From: DATBFX01 sp036558305
GTDB taxonomy: Bacteria; Chloroflexota; Chloroflexia; Thermomicrobiales; UBA6265
Length of the DNA: 19,275 bases
NCBI GenBank assembly: GCA_036558305.1
Contig: DATBFX010000366.1
Span: 1-19,275 of the forward strand
Direction of reading: 5' to 3'
A model generated the notes under the pieces. That model searched no databases. It saw nothing but the letters and a program-made list of their open reading frames with translations, and was not told where the DNA came from. How positions within the stretch are numbered: the stretch's first letter is position 1; each line of letters begins with the position of its first letter. Shown in pieces: positions 13,949 through 19,275 of the stretch. The position numbers were made by a program, and so were the translations under genes.

Positions 13949-16459
13949 CTACGACGAGGTCGCGCGGCGGGTCGGGTCGATGAGATCGGCGTCGACGACC
14001 CGATCGATCAGCGCTTGCGCTTCGGCGACGGCCTCCTCGGGCGGCAAAGCGCGCCCGGCCGTCCAGGCTGCGGCGAAGTCGTCTGCCCCGAGCCCGGCCC
14101 GGGCGCCCGCCAGGACGCGCTCGTAGTCGGGGCGCATGCTCGCATAGATGGATATGCCGAGGCGCTCGCGCTGCGCCTCGAACGCGCCGAGCAGCCGAGC
14201 TGCACGCTCCGGCTGGCCGACGCGCTCGGCCAGCCGCGCTGCTCCCCAGACCGACCAGGCGAGGTGCTCCGGGTCGTGCACCTCCTGCGCCAGAGCAAGC
14301 ACCTCCTGGACGAGTTCCGCCGCCCGGCGCGGATCGCCCCGGTCGAGGGCCACCGCGGCCAGGTTGTAGAGGACGAGGGCCTCCGTCCACCTTCGGCCCA
14401 CCCCGCGCGCGACCCCCAAGGCCTCGCCGTAGAGCGCCGCGGCCCGGTCGAGATCGCCCTGGAGATAAGCGATGAGACCGAGGTTGTTGAGCAATCCGGG
14501 ACTCCCGTGCGGGTCGCCACCGGCCCGCGCCGTCGTCCGCGCCTCCTCGAGCAGCCTCGTCGCCCGATCGTACTCGCCCCGCTCCAGCGTCGCCAAGCCG
14601 AGGACGTTGAGCGCGTAGGCGGTACCGACAGCGTCCGCGAGCGCCCGGAAGAGAGACAGCCCCTCCTGGGCGGCCGAAGCGGCCGCCGCGGTGTCTCCCT
14701 GGACCAGTGCGCAGCGTCCCAAGACGGCGAGGGCCCAGGCGCGGACCCCGTCCGGCGCCTGACCGCCGAGCGCCAAGGCGCGCTCCAGCCAGGCACGGCC
14801 CTCGCCGAGGTGGCGGCCCGTCCACCAGAACGCCCGCGGTGCCGCCGCCAGCCGCAGGGCGGAGGTGGCGTCCCCGCGTCCCAGGAACCGGTCGAGCGCG
14901 GCCCGCAGGTTGCCCATCTCTCGCTCCAGGCGGTCGAGGACCGCCGGCGCGGACCGCGGCTCCCACGCCGGCGGTGTGGCCTGCTCCGCCAGGGCCAGGC
15001 ACCACGCCGCGTGCCGGTCCCGGACCGAGTCCTCTTCGCCGCTCGCCGCCAGCCGCTCCAACCCGTACTCCCGGACCGTCTCCAACAGCAGGTAGCGCGG
15101 CTCGGCATGCCCTTCGGACCCCGGCCCGTCCACTTGCCGCAGGAGTTGCTTGTCCACCAGGGAGGCGATGCCATCGAGGACGGAGGGGTCAGGGGGCGGG
15201 GGACAGGGGTCAGGACGAGAGTCGTTGTCTGACCCCTGTGGGCCGCAGACCGCCTCGGCCGCCTCAAGGGGGAAACCGCCGACGAAGATGGCGAGGCGGC
15301 GGAACAGGACCTGTTCGTCTTCCGTCAGCAGGTCGTAGGACCAGGCGATCGTGGCGCGCAGGGTCCGCTGGCGGGCGGGGAGGTCGCGCGCGCCGTCCGT
15401 CAGGAGCGGCAGGCGACGGGTCAGCCGCTCGAGCAGGGTCGCCGGGGGCAAGACGCGGACGCGAGGGGCGGCCAACTCGATCGCCAACGGCAAGCCGTCC
15501 AGGCAACGGCAGAGTTCGGCGACGGCGGGCGCGGTCGCTGCGGTGAGCGCAAAGCCGGGTCGGGCCTCCTCGGCGCGCGCGACGAAAAGGCGCACGGCCG
15601 GGGCGGCGGCGAGTTCCTCGGCGGGCGCCGGGCGGGCGGGGTCGAGTGGCGCCGGCAGGGCCAGCGGCTCGACCGGGATTTCCCGTTCGCCCCGCAGGTG
15701 CAGCCGCTCCCGGCTGGTGACCAGGATGCCCACGCCGGGGCAGTGAGCGAGCAATTCGGCGACCAACGGTGCCGCCGGCAGGACGTGCTCGAAGTTGTCC
15801 AGCACGAGCAACAGGTTCCGGGTCTGCAGCCTCGTGAGGAGCACCTCGGTCAGCGACCGGTTGCCGGACGCCTTCGCCCCGAGGGCGGAGGCGACGGCCG
15901 AAGGTACGATCGCGGCATCGAGGACCGGTGCGAGGTCGACGAAGGCGACGCCGTCGGCGAAGCGCTCCTCGCCGGCCAGTGCCTCCGCGACCGCGAGGGC
16001 GAGGCGGGTCTTGCCGACGCCCCCTGGGCCGGTAAGCGTCAGCAGCCGGGTGGTCTCAAGACGGTCCGTGCGCCGCAGCAGCGCACAGCATGCGGCGATG
16101 TCCGCCTCGCGGCCGACCAGCGGGGTCGGCGGGATCGGCAGCGGCGATAGCTCCAGGCGAAACGGGTGCGATTCGGTGGGCGCCGCGGGCGCCGCGACGC
16201 GGACGGACGGGGGCGCTACGAGTTCCGCCGGGTGCGCCGCAGCGATCAAGGCGTCGTGGTCCGCATCGCCGAGCGCGAGCGCCTCGGCCAGCAGGCGGAC
16301 CGTCTCGGGGCGGGGCGAGGCGCGCAGCCCACGCTCCAGGTCGCTGATGCCGCGGGCGGAGAGGCCGGCCCGCTCGGCGAGTTCCTCCTGACTCAGGCCG
16401 GCGGCCAGGCGCAGGCGGCGGAGGGTCCGCGCAAAAGGGGGCCGGCGGTCGGTGGCCAT
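13949..16459 (-). CDS. XRE-family NB-ARC/TPR regulator (STAND ATPase)
   Basis: 836 residues. An XRE helix-turn-helix at about 8-75 (LRLAAGLSQEELAERAGLSA, 16-35; ISDLERG). Then an NB-ARC-type ATPase: VGREADI (115-121), Walker A GPGGVGKT (144-151), Walker B LLLVLDNFEHV (216-226), the sensor VTSRERL (247-253) and GLPLAIELAA (322-331). A winged-helix/arm region follows (TLRATIAWSYDLL, 366-378), then TPR repeats from about 540 to 790 (for example LNVLGLATLERGEYDRATRL). Such proteins bind ATP, oligomerise on a signal and activate transcription, often of secondary-metabolite or stress genes. Ligand and targets are unknown. Start ATG has GAGGAG 7 nt upstream. Residues ~406-426, rich in Pro, Asp and Ser, interrupt the usual arm region and coincide with a DNA palindrome (15203-15239). 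Confidence 0.92.
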   Translation of the reverse strand: MATDRRPPFARTLRRLRLAAGLSQEELAERAGLSARGISDLERGLRASPRPETVRLLAEALALGDADHDALIAAAHPAELVAPPSVRVAAPAAPTESHPFRLELSPLPIPPTPLVGREADIAACCALLRRTDRLETTRLLTLTGPGGVGKTRLALAVAEALAGEERFADGVAFVDLAPVLDAAIVPSAVASALGAKASGNRSLTEVLLTRLQTRNLLLVLDNFEHVLPAAPLVAELLAHCPGVGILVTSRERLHLRGEREIPVEPLALPAPLDPARPAPAEELAAAPAVRLFVARAEEARPGFALTAATAPAVAELCRCLDGLPLAIELAAPRVRVLPPATLLERLTRRLPLLTDGARDLPARQRTLRATIAWSYDLLTEDEQVLFRRLAIFVGGFPLEAAEAVCGPQGSDNDSRPDPCPPPPDPSVLDGIASLVDKQLLRQVDGPGSEGHAEPRYLLLETVREYGLERLAASGEEDSVRDRHAAWCLALAEQATPPAWEPRSAPAVLDRLEREMGNLRAALDRFLGRGDATSALRLAAAPRAFWWTGRHLGEGRAWLERALALGGQAPDGVRAWALAVLGRCALVQGDTAAAASAAQEGLSLFRALADAVGTAYALNVLGLATLERGEYDRATRLLEEARTTARAGGDPHGSPGLLNNLGLIAYLQGDLDRAAALYGEALGVARGVGRRWTEALVLYNLAAVALDRGDPRRAAELVQEVLALAQEVHDPEHLAWSVWGAARLAERVGQPERAARLLGAFEAQRERLGISIYASMRPDYERVLAGARAGLGADDFAAAWTAGRALPPEEAVAEAQALIDRVVDADLIDPTRRATSS
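15203..15239. repeat. In-frame palindromic repeat inside the STAND regulator gene
   Basis: ACAGGGGTCAG (15203-15213) and CTGACCCCTGT (15229-15239) form a perfect 11-bp inverted repeat with a 15-nt loop. GGGGTCAG also occurs at 15185-15192, next to a G-run, so the stretch 15182-15239 is repeat-like. It lies within coding sequence but encodes a Pro/Asp/Ser-rich segment (residues ~407-426) not expected in the domain, so it looks like an intergenic-type repeat that inserted without breaking the frame. Confidence 0.6.
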
Positions 16460-17299
16460 GACGGATCTCCTCGCGGATCACCCCACGCCCCGTTGAGCGA
16501 CGAAGGCGCCTCGATCGTACCACGTCGCCGCGCCGGCCAGGGGCACGGCGACCGGTGCGTGGCGGAGGTTCGCGGCCCGGACCGGCCGCGAGGCGCAGAC
16601 CAAGGGCACCGTCGCACGGTCGTCCGAAATCGCACATCGTGAGGAGGATGGGGCATGCTTCAGATCCACCCCGACCAGCACCTCGACGTATTCGAACTGC
16701 AGCACCGACGGAACATTGCCGCCGCGTAGGACGACTCGCCCGGCTCGTTTTGCCTTGAGACGGCGGCCTGCCGCGGCGCCGGTGCCGCTCCACGTCCTCC
16801 GAGACGGGGATCGTCTGGCCGCGGGTCGGTCGTTCGCGCGCGTCGGTGCCCGGAGTCGCCCTGGGTCAAGACCAGAAGGGTCGCGGATGCGGACTACGTT
16901 CCATTCGGGGGTGGGGTCGAAGAAGCCGGTAGGCGAGGCTGGGGCGCGGATATGGATTGTCGGCATGGTGGCACCTCGGGATCGTTCGGTGGCGAGCGAT
17001 GCTTACTATTTTGGCGGAGGCAGAATGGCTACACACGGACCGACCGATGACCTGCCCTGGCCAGCACCCGCAGCTCCTCGCGCAGCACGTCCGCGTCCGG
17101 CCCGGTGGGGCCTTGACGTGCGACCCGCGCGGTGCCATCCTCGGTGCGTCGACCCTGGGCGCGTCCTCCTTCGGTGACGTCGTCCAACCATCCCGAGCAG
17201 CACCAGGCACCGGCCGCTGCCGTCAACAGCCCGGACTCCACTTCGGCGTTGAGGTGATGCCTTCCCCTTCGTTGCTGTCGAAATCGTGAAGAAACTCGC
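16460..17299. other. Long region with no convincing gene
   Basis: About 840 bases between the STAND gene and the hydrolase-like gene, in opposite orientations. Open frames exist on both strands, but none has a recognisable domain or the codon pattern of its neighbours. The best minus-strand frame (16966-16478) has GAGGTG before its ATG and starts MPTIHIRAPASPTGFF; its middle is Arg-rich and unlike a folded protein, while VPSVLQFEYVEVLVGVDLKH (about 16727-16668) looks more protein-like. It may be a decayed gene. The region should also hold the promoters of both flanking genes; I could not place them with confidence. Confidence 0.5.
16655..16729 (+). CDS. Possible 24-residue small protein
   Basis: A short frame, beginning MLQIHPDQHLDVFELQHRR, has an unusually strong ribosome site, GAGGAGG at 16641-16647, 7 nt before the ATG. 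The peptide would be polar and could form an amphipathic helix. I recognise no family, and the ribosome-like sequence may be chance in a GC-rich region, so this is a weak call. Confidence 0.2.
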   Translation: MLQIHPDQHLDVFELQHRRNIAAA

Positions 17300-18271
17300 G
17301 TGGCACCGAAATCGAGTCGTCTCACCGATGCGGAGTTCGTCCACCGCCTCACCGGGGATTCCGTTGAGGGCGTTTTCCGTGTGCAAACCCACGGCGGCGA
17401 AATCCCCATGGAGGTGACGCGGCGAAGGTCGACCGTCCTCATCGTCACCTTTGCCGGAACGGTGAACAGACAAAAGTCCCGGCTCCCGCAGTTCGGCGGG
17501 AGGTTGCTCGATACGCATGTACCCGCTTCCGTCATCAGGATCGCGGATCCGTCGCTGCCGCGATCCGCGACCCTCAAGACCGCGTGGTACGCGGGTCACG
17601 AAGGATTCGAAACCCAGCTGATCTTGCCGGAGCTGTTGCAGCGGGTGGTGATGGCCTGCGGGGCGAAACGGGTGATCTTCCTCGGGGGATCGGCCGGAGG
17701 ATTCGCCGCGCTCTACTACTCCTGGCGGCTCCCCCAAAGCATCGTCATCGCGACCAATCCCCAGACGGATGTCGAACGCTTTTGGCCGAGTCACATCCAA
17801 GACTACCGCGCGAGTTGTCGTCCGAATTTGGGCGCAGACGATGAGCTCTCTTCGGTGATCGCGACGAACGTCGTTTCCTGCTATGCCCAGCGCGTCGAAA
17901 ACACCGTCGTCTATCTCCAAAACGCGGCAGATTCGAATCACGTGCGGAACCACTTCGCCCCGTTTCTCGCGGCCATCGACGTGGAGGACCAAAGGCGCAT
18001 CCTGCCGAGGCTCGCGTACTGGGGGAAGGACGGACACGCGCCGGTTCCTGCCGAGGAGTGGCTCGCCTGGTTGCGTGCCGCCATCGCCTCCCCCTCAAAC
18101 GCGGCGGAAGATATCCAGCGCACCCGCAAGGAACGTGGGTCGCATGGTTCCGCACCATCGGGTCGTCCGGCCGACAGTCTGGACTGTCGGCTCGCCGCGG
18201 CAGTGGTCGAACGGGCACGGGCTCGGGATGGCGAGACGGCCGTGCCGTCAACCCGACGGAGCAACCTTTGA
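17300..18271 (+). CDS. Alpha/beta-hydrolase-like protein of unknown function
   Basis: 323 residues. A central strand leads into IFLGGSAGGFAALYYS (126-141), a G-x-S-x-G nucleophile elbow with Ser131 as the likely nucleophile. GKDGHAPVPAEEW (242-254) offers the catalytic His246, and Asp211 or a nearby acidic residue could complete the triad. SIVIATNPQTDVERFW (147-162) is a distinctive segment after the elbow. Serine-elbow proteins of this general look are found near surface polysaccharide genes, but nothing around this gene supports that here. There is no signal peptide. The last ~55 residues are charged and low in predicted structure. GTG start at 17300 has only a weak ribosome site, and no earlier start exists in frame. 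The gene is less GC-rich than its neighbours, which may point to transfer. Confidence 0.65.
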   Translation: MAPKSSRLTDAEFVHRLTGDSVEGVFRVQTHGGEIPMEVTRRRSTVLIVTFAGTVNRQKSRLPQFGGRLLDTHVPASVIRIADPSLPRSATLKTAWYAGHEGFETQLILPELLQRVVMACGAKRVIFLGGSAGGFAALYYSWRLPQSIVIATNPQTDVERFWPSHIQDYRASCRPNLGADDELSSVIATNVVSCYAQRVENTVVYLQNAADSNHVRNHFAPFLAAIDVEDQRRILPRLAYWGKDGHAPVPAEEWLAWLRAAIASPSNAAEDIQRTRKERGSHGSAPSGRPADSLDCRLAAAVVERARARDGETAVPSTRRSNL

Positions 18272-18361
18272 CCTCACCCCACTCGTCCAAACCAGTTGAC
18301 CCGCCCTCTACACCGTCACACCCGACTCGACGGGACGACCCCGGTCTCCTCAGCGCGAGGC

Positions 18362-18385
18362 GGGAGAGTCGTGCCCCGCTCTCCC
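18362..18385. terminator. Hairpin between convergent genes
   Basis: GGGAGAG (18362-18368) pairs with CTCTCCC (18379-18385), 7 bp with a 10-nt loop, in the 145-bp gap between the ends of the hydrolase-like gene and the serine hydrolase gene. It could act as a bidirectional transcript end. No U-tract is present on either strand. Confidence 0.4.
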
Positions 18386-18416
18386 ACAGCCGTCTCCATG
18401 CGGTTGCGCCTGGGAG

Positions 18417-19275
18417 CTACAGCACCCCATCGCGGGCGCGGTAGTCCTCGATCGGCCAGGCTTTGTTGCCACCCATGAAGAGGCTGACCACCTTGCCGTC
18501 CGCGTCGCGCTCGTAGCGGAAGAGTTCGCCGATCGATCCGTAGGGCGAACCGCTCATGATGCGCAGCGTGTTTTCGTCGATGATGGCCAGTTCGTAGGGC
18601 TGGAAGACCGGCGACGGTAGAACGGGACTGCTCGCAAAAAGCTTGCCGCCCAGGAGGAAGACGTCCGTCACGCCCCAGAGCGCGGCGAAGCGGCCCGTGA
18701 AGGTGGCGGGATCGATCCGCTTGTCCGGCGCTTCGGGTGGGGTGATCGCCGCGCTGTTGACGAGCCCGGAGCAGAGCGGCATTTTCGGCTTGACCTCGCG
18801 CGCCTTGTCGAGGATCTTCAGGATGCCGGCCGCGAGTTCTTCCGCCGGTCCGTCGACCGCGTTGGTCAGCGCGGAGATCGCGAGGCCCTCCTCCGGGTCC
18901 CACATCGTGCGCGTGATGTGCCCCGGATACCCGCCGGAGTGGCCGACCGTGCGATGCCCGGCGTAGTGCTGGATGGTCGTGCCGTACCCGTAGCCGTCCT
19001 CGCGCGCGTCGGGATTCTGGCCCGTCCAGACCGGTCGCTGCATCTCGTTCTTGGAGCGATCGCCGATGAGGCGGTCGTCGCCGAAGAAGTGCGCGGAGGC
19101 GAAGCGCACCATATCCTCGGCGGTGGAATAGAAACCGGTCGCCGAGGCCATGGCGTGCGTGTCGACGTGCGGGATGACGCGACGCTCGGACCAGCTCGTA
19201 AGACCGCTGTGACCCGCGGCAAAGTCGGACAGGCGAGCCTGGTCGAGTTCCGGGCCGGTGTTCCGGAGTCCCAGC
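18417..19275 (-). CDS. Class C beta-lactamase-like serine hydrolase (5' end outside the window)
   Basis: The frame is open to the window edge, giving 285 residues of the C-terminal part; the ATG at 19151 is internal. Reading in from 19274 the sequence begins LGLRNTGPELDQ, matching the family segment after the catalytic SxxK and YxN motifs, which lie outside the window. ATGFYSTAEDMVRFA is the conserved helix start, and GHSGGYPGHI is the HSGG box that replaces KTG in class C-type enzymes. The last ~100 residues form a beta-rich C-terminal domain (ATFTGRFAAL, then FRYERDADGKVVSLFMGG) common in peptidase/esterase members. It is probably a peptidase or esterase rather than a true antibiotic-degrading enzyme. 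The N-terminus and any signal peptide cannot be seen. Confidence 0.85.
   Translation of the reverse strand, partial: LGLRNTGPELDQARLSDFAAGHSGLTSWSERRVIPHVDTHAMASATGFYSTAEDMVRFASAHFFGDDRLIGDRSKNEMQRPVWTGQNPDAREDGYGYGTTIQHYAGHRTVGHSGGYPGHITRTMWDPEEGLAISALTNAVDGPAEELAAGILKILDKAREVKPKMPLCSGLVNSAAITPPEAPDKRIDPATFTGRFAALWGVTDVFLLGGKLFASSPVLPSPVFQPYELAIIDENTLRIMSGSPYGSIGELFRYERDADGKVVSLFMGGNKAWPIEDYRARDGVL

Noticed and set aside
13743..15005. A long N-terminal extension of the TauE frame
   Set aside because: It overlaps the STAND regulator on the same strand in another frame, has no motif, and the permease has its own ribosome site and start at 13679.
13862..15232. A 456-residue plus-strand frame opposite the STAND gene
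   Set aside because: It is antisense to TPR-coding sequence, with no domain and an Arg/Gly/Pro-rich composition.
1..19275. CRISPR arrays, RNA genes, insertion sequences or phage genes
   Set aside because: I saw no regularly spaced direct repeats, no tRNA-like cloverleaf or conserved rRNA segments, and no transposase, integrase or phage structural motifs. Short palindromes were not treated as IS ends because none flanks a transposase.

Overview
The window is GC-rich bacterial chromosome with frequent GTG/TTG starts, good Shine-Dalgarno sites, Tat-exported redox enzymes, two 14-helix drug-efflux-type MFS pumps and an XRE/NB-ARC/TPR regulator. This mix, with many G/C-rich intergenic palindromes, suggests Chloroflexota (Thermomicrobia-like). 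That placement is an inference from style and gene content; no rRNA, tRNA or ribosomal protein gene is present to anchor it.

Layout. (1) 1-86: a G-rich palindromic element. (2) 87-1682 (-): a membrane-anchored sulfite-oxidase-fold molybdopterin oxidoreductase with an internal Tat-like motif. (3) 1774-4853 (+): a TetR regulator, a DHA2-type MFS exporter and a UspA-like protein, behind a sigma70-type promoter whose -35/-10 spacer carries an inverted repeat, the likely TetR operator. (4) 4859-4910: two tandem hairpins resembling a dispersed repeat. (5) 5041-7995 (+): a periplasmic dehydrogenase cluster made of a Tat-exported gluconate-2-dehydrogenase subunit 3-like protein, a GMC flavoenzyme with a four-cysteine motif overlapping it by 4 nt, and a membrane-anchored type 1 copper protein. 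It ends in a 17-bp hairpin. (6) 8112-10538 (+): a second DHA2 MFS pump and a cytidylate kinase-like protein. (7) 10719-11453 (-): a two-gene DUF4160 / DUF2442-HTH module that looks like a toxin-antitoxin-type or small regulatory pair. (8) 11519-13679 (-): TauE/SafE permease, DUF1634 membrane protein and HutC-type GntR regulator, probably one sulfur or organosulfonate export unit. (9) 13949-16459 (-): a large XRE-NB-ARC-TPR (STAND) regulator carrying a short in-frame palindromic insertion. (10) 16460-17299: about 840 bases without a convincing gene. (11) 17300-18271 (+): an unusual alpha/beta-hydrolase-like protein. (12) 18417-19275 (-): the C-terminal part of a class C beta-lactamase-like serine hydrolase cut by the window edge.

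The strongest points for follow-up are the probable dual Sec/Tat topology of the molybdoenzyme, the dehydrogenase cluster in which a cupredoxin stands where a cytochrome c subunit is usual, the DUF4160/DUF2442-HTH pair with a possibly leaderless promoter, and the palindrome inserted in frame in the STAND gene. I see no CRISPR array, prophage, intact transposase or RNA gene. Most genes belong to known families, so nothing here is clearly a wholly new system.
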